Origin: Latrodectus hesperus
Lineage: Eukaryota > Arthropoda > Arachnida > Araneae > Theridiidae
DNA: 64,000 nt
NCBI GenBank assembly: GCA_037975125.1
Contig: CM075857.1
Span: 48,715,672-48,779,671 of the forward strand
Direction of reading: 5' to 3'
Shown: piece by piece, positions 13,354 through 29,705 of the stretch
Layout of the letters: every line of letters starts with the position of its first letter
Position numbering within the stretch: the first letter of the stretch is position 1
Notes under the pieces: model-generated
Told to the model about the DNA's origin: nothing
What the model saw: the letters and a program-made list of their open reading frames with translations, nothing else
Databases searched by the model: none
Program-made: the position numbers and the translations under genes

Positions 13354-14238
13354 TCACCTTACACGAAGTGTGGCAGCATCTAATTCAGGCACACTAAAAA
13401 CGATGGTCCGCCCAGATGGGTCGTTCTTAATGTTAAGAACGTTCCAGTCCAATGGAGTGATCCCACCGTTCTGAGCCTCGATTTTTCTCAGGAGCTCTTT
13501 AGGTTCCAGTTCATTACAGATTTTTGGCAGTTTTGCAATTATCTTGGTGGTTCTGACAAGTTTCCTTGCCTCACCCACCAAGAGTTTATGTTCTTGCCAA
13601 GGGCTTATATCATTGACATTTTGTTCCAGCCACTTTGAGCTCTCCAGATCTGCACAATTGATAATAAGAGCCCCGTTTTCAAGTTTACAGGATAGGAAGG
13701 TTGGGGCAAAGCCCTCCTCATTCCTTCCTATTTTCCTGGTTAACAAGAGTTCCAGGTCATAGGCCTGTTTCTCTGTTAACCGTTTTTCCGGATGACCTTC
13801 TAAGAGCACGGCCATCTTGATCACCGTGAGAGCCGCCCTGTAAGTAAATCCCTCAGGTCCTTGTCTCTTGGCAGCCTTTCCGGCCTTGCCCTGGTTCATC
13901 CGATTGGCAGGACGCTTCTCGCTTTTGGTTGCATTGGGTTTTTCAACCCAGTTCCCCTCAGCGATTTTGCGTTCCTTCACCAACCTCTTTTTCTGTGCAC
14001 CAGATATTCTCTTTTTAAGCTTGATTCTGGTCAGAGAGTCAGTCATGCTAGAGATAGCTTCCTGACTCTCACCAGAAGAAGATGGTTTGGAGGTCATTTC
14101 TACCTCCTGTGAAGGTTTCATTGCTACCCCTTCATTAGATTGTCTCTGAGTTCCCTTGTCTTTTTCAGAAAGGTCTGCTTCAGAAGTTTCTCCTGCAAAA
14201 GCAGAAATGTTTGTTATTTTCAATGTCTTTTCAGCCAT
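13354..14238 (-). CDS. LINE ORF1 (gag-like protein with a DUF4780-like region)
   Basis: Open for about 294 codons from the ATG at 14236-14238 (MAEKTLKITN). I prefer this start to the ATG 66 bp upstream because that one lies in the leader and because the second copy keeps the MAEKT start. The first half is low-complexity, Ser/Lys/Arg-rich and basic, with runs such as KKRISGAQKKR. The second half (residues about 125-290) has a conserved look: FTYRAALTVIKMAVLLEG, FLSCKLENGALIINCAD, SSKWLEQNV and KIIAKLP. This agrees with the DUF4780 region described in arthropod LINE proteins. No CCHC knuckles were found. ORF1 proteins of this kind coat element RNA. This is the only LINE reading frame here without a break, and it ends 13 bp before ORF2 begins. 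Confidence 0.75.
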   Translation of the reverse strand: MAEKTLKITNISAFAGETSEADLSEKDKGTQRQSNEGVAMKPSQEVEMTSKPSSSGESQEAISSMTDSLTRIKLKKRISGAQKKRLVKERKIAEGNWVEKPNATKSEKRPANRMNQGKAGKAAKRQGPEGFTYRAALTVIKMAVLLEGHPEKRLTEKQAYDLELLLTRKIGRNEEGFAPTFLSCKLENGALIINCADLESSKWLEQNVNDISPWQEHKLLVGEARKLVRTTKIIAKLPKICNELEPKELLRKIEAQNGGITPLDWNVLNIKNDPSGRTIVFSVPELDAATLRVR

Positions 14239-14547
14239 ATAATAACAGTAAATAATCTCAGGTAATATGACAGTCCACCCAGCATTGCCTGAGTTACTGG
14301 GCAAGGCAATTTACTCTAGAAGTTCGCCAGGCAACTAGAGGCTCCGTTAAGACACCAATACCGCGGTGCCAATTAGCCCTAGGCACGGAACGCATAACAC
14401 CAGGGTTTACGGGAGCTGGTTCGCGGCCTCTTATTCAATATTCAAGGCTATCCTTCATTCCTACAGGACTTTCGGCTATCCACCACCTGCCTACGCGCCT
14501 GGTGGCTAGCTCAAGCCCCAGAAGGGTACGCGTACCCCCTGGTTCCA
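14239..14547 (-). promoter_or_regulatory. 5' leader of the LINE with presumed internal promoter
   Basis: A block of about 310 bp, clearly richer in G and C than its flanks, between the target-site duplication and the ORF1 ATG. The second copy conserves it at 30561-30840 except for the last 27 bp. Non-LTR elements usually carry their promoter in this region; no specific box was identified. Confidence 0.6.
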
Positions 14548-14562
14548 GGAACCTAAAGTTTT
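14548..14562. repeat. Right target-site duplication of the LINE
   Basis: AGGAACCTAAAGTTT, identical to 9631-9645. Confidence 0.92.
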
Positions 14563-15655
14563 CTTAACTTATACAATGAAGATGAAAACTTCCTCTGTTT
14601 TTACAGTAAAAAAATATTATGTTAACATCACATACTAGATTACCATAAAGGAATGTGTAAATATTATTATCTAGTTACTATATATAATGATATTTCAAGT
14701 ATTATTCTACTTGATTGAAAAAAAATCTTCGCATTTTTCTGCTTATTTCAATTGATAAGTTGGTTGATTTGCTGCTCATATATGGCTCTTTTTAATGCTT
14801 ATATATAACGATTATAAATGAATTAATTTTAAATTAATTATTCCTTAACTTAAAGTTGAAAATTGTCTTATTATTATACTAAACTCTGTCAAAATTGTGT
14901 TGCAAGGTTTATGCGGTCATAAAAAATCACTAACTAATATTAAATTATTGCTTTATAGTTGTTTCATGTTATACCTGTATATCAAAATTAATTCAAATTA
15001 AATATCAATTTGCTATGCTAACTGAAATATTATTTATGTATACTTACACTCACGATCAAAATATGTATAAGCACATTTTAATAGAGAATTTTGAAGCTAA
15101 TTAAACTCATAATCAAACTATAATAATACTGATATGCTAAACTATAACACTTATATAATTTCAACTGTATAATTAATTAAAAAATATCGCATAATCCTTA
15201 AAAATGTTTTAAATATTTCTAATTAAGGCATATATTTAGCACAGCATCAAACTCATTGCAATAGATAATAAAATCACAAATACAACTTACTAATAATTAA
15301 ATATTCTTTGACACAATTTCTATAAATTCATTTATTATTTTAATATTAATTAGAAGCAATTTCAATGTGTGTTAAGTCCGTGTTATTTAATATTTTAAGT
15401 ATATATAAATCAATTTTCTTACATATTTATTTGATAGTTTAGAAAACCTACATACTCCTTCTTATGAGCTGCATAAATACTGCATAAATTGATAAAATTG
15501 TAACTCACAGTTGTTAATTTTGCTCTGGTAACTAAAATGATAATCTTGTTCACATCTTTTAGAAATATCCATATTAGATATAGTTTTACAAATAATATGT
15601 CTGAGATGCATTTATTCAAATTATTTTTTACATTAATCCATTATTATTTACAAAT
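14563..15655. other. AT-rich intergenic sequence, nothing assigned
   Basis: A 66-codon minus-strand ORF at 15419-15619 has random AT-rich composition. Nothing else was seen. Confidence 0.6.
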
Positions 15656-15659
15656 GTCT

Positions 15660-15831
15660 TTTGTTTGGCCGCTAGACCATTAGACAACGGGCTTTCCAAT
15701 ATTTTGCAACACGGCCATAATTGAAGAACTCGGCGAAAGCTGTAGCAGATTTAGTGTTAACCAGGTTGCACCACTAGGAGGCCTGCTACGTTACACCCCA
15801 CACGTTTTTAGGATATATTATAATCCTAAAA
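15660..15831. repeat. GC-richer repeat fragment ending in a 9-bp hairpin
   Basis: A compact block of balanced composition. On the minus strand it starts GGTGTAACGTAGCAGGCC and ends with TCTAATGGTCTAGCGGCC, which resembles the D-arm of a tRNA, though no T-arm follows. Directly to the right lies TTTTAGGAT (15806-15814), an 8-base loop, and its exact reverse complement ATCCTAAAA (15823-15831). It is probably a fragment of an interspersed repeat, perhaps a SINE; the family is unknown to me. Confidence 0.35.
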
Positions 15832-17915
15832 TTAAAATAGCTTTTGGTTAAAATTATTCTAATGGATTAGTTTATATTAATGATTATGTAGTTAATAAAT
15901 CAGGTCACCATATATAGAATGCTCCAATGTGTTCTTTTGATTCAACCAAATAATGTAGCATAAAATGAAAAAAAAATCTCTTATAGTACTTATCTTATTT
16001 TATAATAATGTGTAGCACATTAAAATTTTATTGTAAATAATTAATTAGAGAAAATAGAAACTTAAATACTATTTGTATTTAATGATCAGGATTCTGAAAT
16101 TTTTTATTTTGTGTGATGACAATGAAATTAATGATGTAGTAGGATTGCAGTTTAATGAGATGATTTATTAAAGATGTCAAATTTTGTGTCATAAGCATAT
16201 TTTGGTAAAGAGGTGGCTTATTCATAAATTTCTATTTAATAATATCACATAAGCTTGGTTTTTTTGAATATTTTTGCCTTGGTATTGGAAACTTAACAAT
16301 TGTAACCAGAAAGCTAAATAATTACATTAGTATAAGTAGAATAGAAATTTATTTTAAGAAAAAAATTAACAAATAATGTTCTGCAATAACAAAAAAATAT
16401 TAATATTATATGAATGAAGAACTATAAGTTAAGCTTCTTTAGTAATATGTAAAATAAATAAGAAGTTTATTCAAAATATGTATAAGACATATTGTCATAT
16501 CTATAAAATTTCATGTTAATCTCTCTCGGACAAAGAGAAACTACTTTCTCATGTATATAATGTTAAAATATATATAACATTCTACGCACACACACTCTTT
16601 TGAGGCTACTAAAAGACTTTATTCTTGTTTTTATATTTGTTCATCTTTTTTTTTGGGCTGCTCGTCGATTAATGGCAGAGATGCCGAGAACGGACGTAGA
16701 ATTTAAAAACAAACACATCACAATGGTATGACAGTGATAAAGTGATGGTATTTTTAATCACTTATTTATCAGACCGATTAATTGACACTTCATTCCACCT
16801 TTTTATTATATTTATCCTTTTAATATTTTTATCAAATTTTGAAATAAAACAATTAAAATAATACACTATTTTTCAGGTAAATTTGTGAATTCACAATATT
16901 TTCCTTACAAAATTATAATCCTTTAAAAGAGTATTTTCATTAAATTCTGGGTTTTCTGCACTCCATCGAATAAATCAATAAGTAACTTTCCTTGATTAGA
17001 CTGCAACATTTTGGTAATTAGATGTTTGCTGAAGAAATTAGTAAATGAAGCCTCTACAATGAAAATAGTTTCCTACGGACTGATTGATATGAAATCGATT
17101 TAAAGTTTCATAATTTAATAAAATAACTCCTGAAATTTAGATGATGAACGTTATGTATGAACCATGCTCCCTGTGTATTCAGTTAAATTATTTGTCATTG
17201 ATTCCAAAATCATTTCTTAAATACTTCATATTCTGATCTTTTTACGGATTTTATCATACTCAAAAAATTAATGAACTCACTCAGCAAAGTTGTCAATGAA
17301 AATTTATAAATATTTTATGGTTAAGAGAATTTTTGGATACATTTTCGCTATTCATTCGTACTGTATCTATGGTACATTTATTTGCAGCCTTTAATTGAAA
17401 TTCGTGTTTTCTTTTTAACCATTACAAAAATTTGCGTTCATTTTGTATATTGCAAGTAATTGCACTCTAAAATACTTTCACACCAATAAAGTCATTGATA
17501 GGCATCTGTTTTCACGGTTTATCCAAATATTTGTCTACTCCAAGTTACATTTGCGTATAAGTTGCTCACTCTTTGTAAATCATACAAGAATAACAGTTTA
17601 TTGCATTTAAATTAAACATTTAGACATCATTCGTTCATTTTCGTTGCCGACAATATATTTTTGTAAGGAAGTTGTTTGCTTGAGATTTGTTCTATCATTT
17701 TATGTTTGATCAATTGCTCAATCATTTGAAACATGTCTTGTTTTCCGATGAATCCTGTTTCTCTCTATTCCCCATAACAGTATAGATTCACGTATGGGGA
17801 ACTTAACAAAAACTTATAAATTACTGTTTATCTTTCACATGTTGAAACACGAAGAAGTAGCCCGAAATCTTAGCTCCATATATTTTATAATTTGGAATAG
17901 ATTATTTTTCCCTTC
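15832..17915. other. AT-rich intergenic sequence, no confident gene
   Basis: The part 16900-17900 is slightly less AT-rich and could hide a very old transposon relic on the minus strand, but no motif could be matched. Otherwise empty. Confidence 0.5.
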
Positions 17916-17919
17916 TTAC

Positions 17920-18320
17920 AAGGATATGTCACTAACACTGCTTCTTTGAGACAAGTAACTGTACTCTCTCTTTACACAATCAACTGTTCCTTAACTATCC
18001 TACAATATAGGATCCTTTATAATTCCACTATGAAATAGATTCCTTTATCATCCATTATGTAATAGGTTCCTTTATCATCCTACATGGATAGCCCATTAAC
18101 AATGTCTCTTTTAGACAGTGAACTGTTCCTTAACCATCTTACAATGTAATATGATCCTTTATCATCCTACTATGTAATTCATCTTACTTTATCATCCTAC
18201 TATACTATGTAATATATTACTTTGTCATCATATTATGTAATATGTTTCTCTATCATCCTACATGAATAGGCCACAGATACTGTCTTATTTAGCCAACAAA
18301 CTGTATTCTATGAGGCAAAC
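17920..18320. repeat. Imperfect minisatellite with two nested repeat periods
   Basis: A short unit of about 28-30 bp built on CCTTTATCATCCTACTATG and TAATAT recurs at least seven times between 18010 and 18270. It is nested in a longer unit that starts around ACTGTTCCTTAACYATCYTAC (about 17987 and 18124) and has the pattern AC-TGTCT-TT-GA-CA before it (about 17937, 18100, 18275). Copies differ by substitutions and small gaps, so the array is old. No coding potential was seen. Confidence 0.75.
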
Positions 18321-22041
<3,721 letters not shown>

Positions 22042-24028
22042 CCACTGGGATTTTAATTGCTTCCATGTTATTATTTGGTTACTTTGCTTTAAATATGTAA
22101 ATAAATCCTAAATAATAATATATTAAATTTTCTTAAGAATTCATTACAATTTTAATATGTTTTCCAATAAGAACTATGTTTAAAAATAACTAAAATTTTT
22201 ATTTTCTTTTGAAAAAAAGATTTTTTACTTAAATATAATACGCACATAATTTATTTTTCTTCGAAAGTTAAAAAAATCAAACATATTGAGAACTACATAC
22301 AATGCTATCTGAAGAGAAAAAAAGTTATTTTTTTAGTAATAATGTTTACTATTTTTTCGATGTTATTCTTTTGAGCTTTATAAATTTTACATTTACCTGT
22401 TTTGACCACAAAAAGTGCTTAAATTTAATAAAAAAACCTGTGACAAAATCCCATTCAGACAAAATTTTCTATCAATATCGTAAATATATAGTGTCATGGT
22501 AAATAAGAATGTTCTAAATTGTGATGCATTTTAAATAGTATGGATATTTATTTAGGTTAAATGTATATAATTTTAATAAAAATAATTGTAATAATTATCA
22601 ATATCAAATTAACAAATCGTAAAACCGTAATATCATGGTGATTTTTCTATTATCATGCTCAAATTGTTCTTATCTTTCTGCAATATTTGTAATTGCTTGG
22701 ATTTAGTTCATATATAATTATATATAATAATAATAGTATATATAATCATATTTATAATATGTATTATTGTAAATAAAGTAAAATAAAACAATTAACATTT
22801 CATATAAAATCTTGAAAAGAATAGATTATTGTAGTTTAATCTCTAAGATGGAATAAATACTGGAGTAGATAAGCAGAATGAGCTACTGATGTAAATCATG
22901 TGTACATTAAATACTCTACAAATTATTTTACTATTGCAAAATAGGATTGGAGGTCCAACTTAAACTTAAGTTTCAATAATTTTGCTATTTTAATTATTAT
23001 AATATAGAATATAATACTTTCACACTTAAATATTAACTAATTTTAATAGATACATGTCATTCATTTACGAAAACATAAACGTAAAATCTGGTAATTACAT
23101 GTTTTTTAAGAATATATAACAACACATTTTTTCACTTAAGAAGTACTAAGCGGAATATTTACATTTATAATTAGTAAACTTATAAAATGTTATGTTCCTT
23201 AGATATGCATTGAATTTATATTTTTTCCTTTATATTTTTGGTTCATTATATGTCCTTATTCATGTGTCTTGCACAAAAATGATATATTATACACAAATAC
23301 TCCAAAAGTTTGTTTTCAATTTAATATTTGTGAATAAATGCAATTATTATTACTTAGATAAAAATATTATCTTTCACGAGAATTCAATTATAAATCATAA
23401 GAACATATACAATTTGCAGTTATTAAAATATGTGTATACAATGCCTGATAATGTTTGTATAGTTGAGCAAATTTGTAAATATATACCACTCATTTAATCA
23501 TACTGTACTTCATTTGAAAGGGAATATTAGCTGTCAATATGAATTTATGTGAAACTCAAAAAAATACGTATCCATCTACTAAAAACATTATAAACCTCTT
23601 AAATTACAATATATCCAGCATCCAAACTTCCAACATTTTCCCTAGAATGACTGAAATTTTCATAATTCGTATTTAATTTTTTAAATAACATAAGCCGCTT
23701 GGGAAATAAAAATCATCTCTAAAATCATGCATGTTGAAATTTTACAAAAACTAGAAGTTTAATAAAAGTGTGTCCGAATGTGTAATAGGAACGAAACATT
23801 TTTGGATGCGTTATTATAATGAAAAAAATAAGCCTAACTTTTAACCAACCTTGACCAGATGAATTATAAAATTTATTAAAGGAATGAATATGATATGTAA
23901 TCAATGCAATTTACGTGTTATATTTCTTTAAAATTCTGTACAATTTACCTATCTACAATTTCTCATTATTTTCATTTGCTAATACAGTTTCTTTTTTATA
24001 TAAAAAATGATTGATAACTTAATTCATA

Positions 24029-24031
<3 letters not shown>
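22042..24031. other. AT-rich intergenic sequence, nothing assigned
   Basis: Includes a 101-codon plus-strand ORF (23192-23497) made mostly of F, I, L, Y, N and K codons. I regard it as chance in AT-rich DNA. Confidence 0.55.
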
Positions 24032-24092
<61 letters not shown>

Positions 24093-24093
24093 T
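24032..24093. repeat. (AT)n microsatellite, short
   Basis: About 30 AT units with one C interruption near 24080. Confidence 0.95.
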
Positions 24094-26000
24094 TATTTTC
24101 AGCAAAAAAATTGCATAGTCTAAATTTACAAATGGTTAATCCAATCATTTTTGAGATGTTAAAATTCCCTGATTAAATATTTTCAACTTCAAAATGAAGA
24201 ATCCAGTTCTTTCTTCTGGAAATGGCTTTTAAAACAAGACACTATATTTTTTGGTACATATTTGAAAGTTGTTACTTAGCCAAATCAATATTATTTCACA
24301 GACTTTTAAATTTGTTTAAACATCGATTCAATTTTCAAGAATTTTTTAAAGGACTATAATTTATATCAATTTGCATATAAAATGATTTAATTATGTTTGG
24401 GTACTCAACCTTTCTAAAATAATATAAATTAAATATTACTCTGGAGTTCGAGGTATAATACTTACATTAAACATTTTTTTAAATTAATATTTGGAAAAAT
24501 GTTAATATAGTTTAGAGACAAATTTCTTACATTTATTTAAAGAAATTAAGTCTTAAAAATAATAGATGCTACGAAATTGTGTTAGTCATAAAATTGCTAG
24601 ATTAATGCACATATTTACATTACGTTTTATTACCGATGTTTCCATAAATTCTCACATTCAGCTTTTACATTTTTATAAAAAGCATCTAAATAAGCAAATT
24701 CTATTTATTTAATATTAATATTTTTAAAATTATTTTTTAAATAATTTCCCTAAAAACATAATAAATGAAAGTATAATGAAGTAAAAAAGTCTTTTTATTT
24801 AAAAAAAATAATAAGAATTTAAAATGAACATATTAAATTTAATGAAAATTATTTACGTAATTATTAAATGTTAAAATTATCTATATTAAAACTATGTGAA
24901 CTCAAAAATCATTTTATTAAAAGATGTTAATGTGAATAATTCCCCAACTGAAATCTTGCATTTTAAATAAGAGCTTATTAAATAATTTTAAGAATTTTCC
25001 ACCAATTTTGTTATAAAATGAATTCAAAATAACAATGTATTTATAACTATACTATATTTTTCATTGCATTCAATACTTTTTAATACTAGACAACTAATTT
25101 AATAAGTATTAAGTTTCATTTTAATATATTACATAAAAACCGAGAAATAATAACTGTTTCAGACTAGAAATAATGTATGTTACAGACTTGAAATAAGAGA
25201 GAATTAATTTAAAATAAAGTATAAAATGCAAAAAGTAATATTTATATATATTCATCTTCAAATATATAATTAGAATAAATTTGAGATATCTAGTATTAAA
25301 TTATTGATTTCTTACTTTTCATAGAATAACTATTCATTAAATTTATGCTTTTTTATGTATATTTAAAATTTTAAAAACAAAGATTTTAATCTAGATCTAT
25401 TTTAAAAATGCATTGCTCATTGAAGCATTTCAACTGTTTTATTAAATTATATTCAAATGGAATAAAAATGGAATTAAGACATGGCAGCCAAAATATAATA
25501 AGAATATTTATAAATTTATATTTTTCTTTATTGTTTAGAGTATTTGCTACGGATTTTATATAAGGATGAAATTATTATATAGCTTATTCGGCAATAACTA
25601 TTTATAAGAATTTTTTTCATAAATTATGTCTTATTTGCTTCAAAATATTCTAGACTTTTATTTTTACATAAATGTAAATTTTATAAAATAAATGAAATCT
25701 AGATAATATTTTTATATCAAATATAAATGACATGATATTTTAAAGATAACTCATCATGTATACATATTAAAAGTTTCTCCATATCAGCTTAAAGATATTC
25801 ACCTCTAACAAATAAATAAGTATTCAAAATAATATGTATATTCATTGCATAAAAAACATGAATAAAGTTATCAAATCATTAGTGACACCCTTAATAAAAA
25901 ACACATTTATTTCTTCATATAACAAATATTAGATATTGAATTCTACAGGTTTCAGTTGCAACATCTTGTTTAAATGAATAATAAATGTACGAATTTGCTA
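24094..26000. other. AT-rich intergenic sequence, nothing assigned
   Basis: No gene or repeat was recognised. Confidence 0.6.
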
Positions 26001-26007
26001 TGCTTGT

Positions 26008-26265
26008 AGGCGAATGATTAGTGCTCTTTCCTGCAGTTCAACAATTCGCTTAGTTATTTCGTATTCAAGGCTAAGTTAATTTCTATTATTTCAAAGTGAT
26101 TCAGAATCAACTTTAAAATTTATGTCTCAGTCCAATTTCTTTGTGCTCTTGCCTACAGTCTAACAATTCGATACGTGAACTCCCACGCAAGGCTTAGTAA
26201 ATTCCTATTATATCGAAGTGATTTGGAGTCAAATTTAAAATTAATATTTTGGTCTAATCTATATC
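26008..26265 (+). repeat. Two tandem copies of a 122-bp tRNA-like repeat
   Basis: Unit A (26021-26142) and unit B (26143 to about 26264) align end to end: GTGCTCTTTCCTGCAG with GTGCTCTTGCCTACAG, CAACAATTCG in both, AAGGCTAAGT with AAGGCTTAGT, and a shared tail with AAGTGATT. They differ at perhaps a quarter to a third of positions. Just before unit A, TAGGCGAATGATTAGTG resembles a tRNA A-box and D-arm. In unit B, CGTGAACTCCCACG resembles a shrunken T-arm. Together this suggests a tRNA-derived SINE present twice head to tail. Confidence 0.5.
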
Positions 26266-26373
26266 TCATGTAAAAGATCAGAATGAAGAATGACATTTAA
26301 ACCAATCAAACGTTTAGTAATTCACATTCCAATTGACAGAAAAATTAAAAAAAATTAAGAATTTAATTATTTT

Positions 26374-26403
26374 GGTAACATTATGGTACTACATAATGTT
26401 ACC
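26374..26403. repeat. Perfect 12-bp hairpin within a longer imperfect inverted repeat
   Basis: GGTAACATTATG (26374-26385) and CATAATGTTACC (26392-26403) flank a 6-base loop. Pairing continues imperfectly outward to about 26355 and 26437 through AAGAATT and AATTCTT. This could be a small non-autonomous element or a chance foldback. Confidence 0.7.
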
Positions 26404-26437
26404 GAAAAGAAATTTAAATTTTTAATTTGAATTCTTA

Positions 26438-27119
<682 letters not shown>

Positions 27120-27357
27120 CAGAAGCAGTCGGAAGAGAATATTAGTCGTCTGGAATCAAGTACCAAGTAAAGAACCCCCAAAGCTTGTCTTTCATCCATT
27201 GAGCTATCATTTATAGAATATTGCAACCAAACCCATAAAAAGTGCATCAAACATCTTCGGTTAACACAGGGATCTTAGATTTAGTGAAGATTCAAACTCA
27301 CTAACTTACAATAACGAGAACGACATTCTAACCCATTATGTCATTGTGGTCACAATG
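27120..27357 (-). repeat. tRNA-derived SINE
   Basis: On the minus strand, a tRNA-like head starts near 27351. A possible acceptor strand GACCACA comes first, then a D-stem GACA/TGTC around TAATGGGTTAGAA (A-box-like). A T-arm of AGTGAG and TTCACT encloses the B-box-like TTTGAATC (about 27287-27300). The anticodon stem no longer pairs, so this is not a working tRNA gene. A tail of about 160 bp of unrelated sequence follows and ends at CTTCTGATATAT, running straight into the AT microsatellite. Known: SINEs often end in a simple repeat and carry an internal RNA polymerase III promoter of A and B boxes. No target-site duplication could be recognised because one side is the AT tract. Confidence 0.6.
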
Positions 27358-28779
27358 TTTAAATATTTACAAACATTGGATTTGAATAAATAAGATTAAC
27401 ATTCTAATTTTTACTTTTTATGAGTTCAATGTGTCACAAAATATTTATATGCATTTTATGCAATTTTATTAGATTTAAATTTTTATTTTAAGCCATATAA
27501 TACTGAAATTTTGAAAAACCTATAATGGGAAGATTAAGTATTTTTGCACACTTTTACAAATGAATTGTAATAAATTATTATTTTTATGGAAGAAAAAAAT
27601 AATTGGGGGAAAACATTTGTTTTCTTTATAAGTATATATTTGTTTCCTTAATTTATATTTCAGCATTTACATAGTAGAGAAATCAGTGAATGCATACCTG
27701 TTTGTAAGTAAATGTTTTCTGAATCTGCGTTTCTTTAGTTTTATTCTAAGACAAAAACTTTCACACTCTCCGACTAATATGTCACTTATTTTATTTTCGC
27801 TTTTTCAAACGTAGTTAAAAAAATCAATTGACCGAATGTTATCCTTTAAAACTGTTCACTTAAATTTTAAAATATTGGATTGATCATTTTTTGTGTGCAA
27901 GCTGATTTTACAATATTTTTAGACAAAGAAATTTAAGGTGGTTTTAAATGTTAAAATATATATTTGAAATTCATTTAAATCTTATCAGAAAATCTGCGAA
28001 AATTACCGAACTTCATACGTGAATCTATTCATAAATAAATGTTAGATTATACTAATAAAAAAGTAAATCGCATTCCCTTGCAATATTTACGAAAATATTA
28101 TTCATTTTTTTTAAAAAATGCTTTCCTATAGTTTGGTTTTCTTCGAGTTTGGTCAAGAAACTGTGCAGCTTAATTCTTTCTGACCCACTGGATTTGACTT
28201 TTCAGGAATAAAACAAACATTATGTGTGAATAAACCTTTCATTCTGTATAAAATGGACTTTCTTTACTCTGTGAAAATGGAGCAGACTTTAAAGTAAACA
28301 GGGGCTTATATTTTAGATCTCGCGAATATTCTCAGAACTTAAAAAATAGATGATAAATTTCTCTCAGATAGGAGAGAAAGGATTTGAATACTGCTTTTGG
28401 GAGCAATATTTCATTCCTGAATTTCAGTTTTATATTCCTAAAAAAACATAAATAATGAAAAATATGAATAGAACATGCTATTGTTTCCTTCAAGCTGTAT
28501 TCTAGTATATAAATAAACTTAAGAAAAATTACATACCTTCCTTGCATGAAATTTTAAACTAAATTTATATTGAAGTGATTAATGACTACTATAATTCTTG
28601 TATCGATGTTTATTCTGTTTAGTAAATGATACAGAAAAAATGGTATTCATACATGTTATATATTAGGTAAAAATAGTTAAAAAATCAGAGATTGAATTCG
28701 TGATCAACACGTTTTCAATATTTTATATTTTATATAATAATTTTCAATACATTCTATATTATAGTAATCCTACTTGATT
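27358..28779. other. AT-rich intergenic sequence, nothing assigned
   Basis: A 71-codon minus-strand ORF at 28332-28547 looks random. Nothing else was recognised. Confidence 0.55.
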
Positions 28780-29705
28780 TAAGAGCATGCAAGGGACTAT
28801 TACTACCCAAGTAATCTTTAATATGCCGATCAATGATTTTCTCCATAATTTTAAGAAAGAATGAAGAAAGACTGATTGGTCTGTAAGACTTCGCCTGGTC
28901 ATAGGTGTCCTTGCCAGGTTTAGGAATGAAAACAATCCTAGTTTTCTGCCATATCTTTTGTGTGTAACCCAGTGCTAAGCTAGTTCTGTAAATTCTAGTT
29001 AGCACTGGTATGATTACCTCCTCTGCTTTCTGGAACATGATGGGCATAATTCCATCAGGCTCTTGGCTTTTTAGAGGTTTAAAGGCAAGGATTGCCCATT
29101 TAACAATGTTGTAGTTTACGATATTTTTAGCGATGGTCCATTGATGGCTATTGACACTTTGCAAAGAGCCAATGCAGTGCTCCCCTTCGTTGCTATAAAT
29201 ATCTCTAGCTCCTGGAAAGTGGGTTTTGGTCATAACTTCCATAACCTCTTTCCCGGAAGCAGCAAAATTACCCTCCTCGTCCTTTAAGGTGCCAACCAAA
29301 ATAGGTTCATCCCTTTTAAGAAGTTTTTGGAGTCTAGCTCCTTCAGAAATAGAATCTATCTCTTCACTGAACTTCCTCCAGGAGTTAATTTTGCTTTTCC
29401 TAACAAGTTTGTTATAATTAGTAAAGGCCGTTTTATAGTTCTCCCATTCACCATTTTTCTTGGCTTGATTAAAAAATTTTCTAACATTTGCTCTTTCGGC
29501 TGCTAGAGAGTCATTCCACCAAGGACATTGGAGTTTAGCTCTCCTAGTGTGAATAGGGCAATTGTTATGATAAGAATCTAGAATACTACTCTGCAGAAGG
29601 TCTGCTGTAACTTCTCGATCGTAGTTGTCTCTAATAGGTTTGTTCCCGAGCTGAACCAACCCAGTCAGTTCCTCCTGGAATTTCTTCCAGTCCGTCCAAA
29701 CTGGG
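28780..29705 (-). pseudogene. LINE copy 2: ORF2 linker and start of reverse transcriptase
   Basis: Open frame (28754-29659 as a single stretch) containing CPWWNDSLAAERANV, SWRKFSEEIDSISEGARL, FIPKPGKDTYDQAKSYRPIS and FFLKIMEKIIDRHIKDYLG. It then leaves element sequence near 28780, before motif A, so none of the catalytic aspartates of the reverse transcriptase is present. This copy keeps the linker (NYNKLVRKSK) that is scrambled in copy 1 near 12370. Confidence 0.88.

Larger units (their letters stand above)
9646..14547 (-). mobile_element. Near-full-length non-LTR retrotransposon (RNase H-bearing, I/LOA/R1-like), 4.9 kb
   Basis: On the minus strand the order is a 5' leader of about 310 bp, ORF1 (14238-13354), ORF2 (13340 to about 9738) and a short 3' UTR ending in (GAA)5-6 at 9646-9661. 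A perfect 15-bp duplication flanks it, so both ends are the original insertion ends and the copy is not 5'-truncated. ORF2 has the endonuclease, reverse transcriptase, RNase H and CCHC order. An RNase H and a short tandem repeat instead of poly(A) are found in the I/LOA/R1 group rather than in jockey or CR1; the exact clade is my inference. The coding capacity is broken: one frameshift in the endonuclease start, an 81-bp in-frame loss in the endonuclease, a disruption near 12370 and a stop near the end of ORF2. A rearranged relative lies at 28780-30840. Confidence 0.93.

Noticed and set aside
15663..15700. Possible tRNA gene on the minus strand
   Set aside because: A D-arm-like TCTAATGGTCTAGCGG is present, but no anticodon arm or T-arm follows at the right distance.
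16900..17900. Possible decayed hAT-type transposase on the minus strand
   Set aside because: The region is a little less AT-rich and gives short protein-like snippets, but no catalytic or conserved motif could be matched.
23192..23497. 101-codon plus-strand ORF
   Set aside because: Composition is dominated by AT-rich codons with no motif, no similarity I know and no gene context. It is expected by chance in DNA of this composition.
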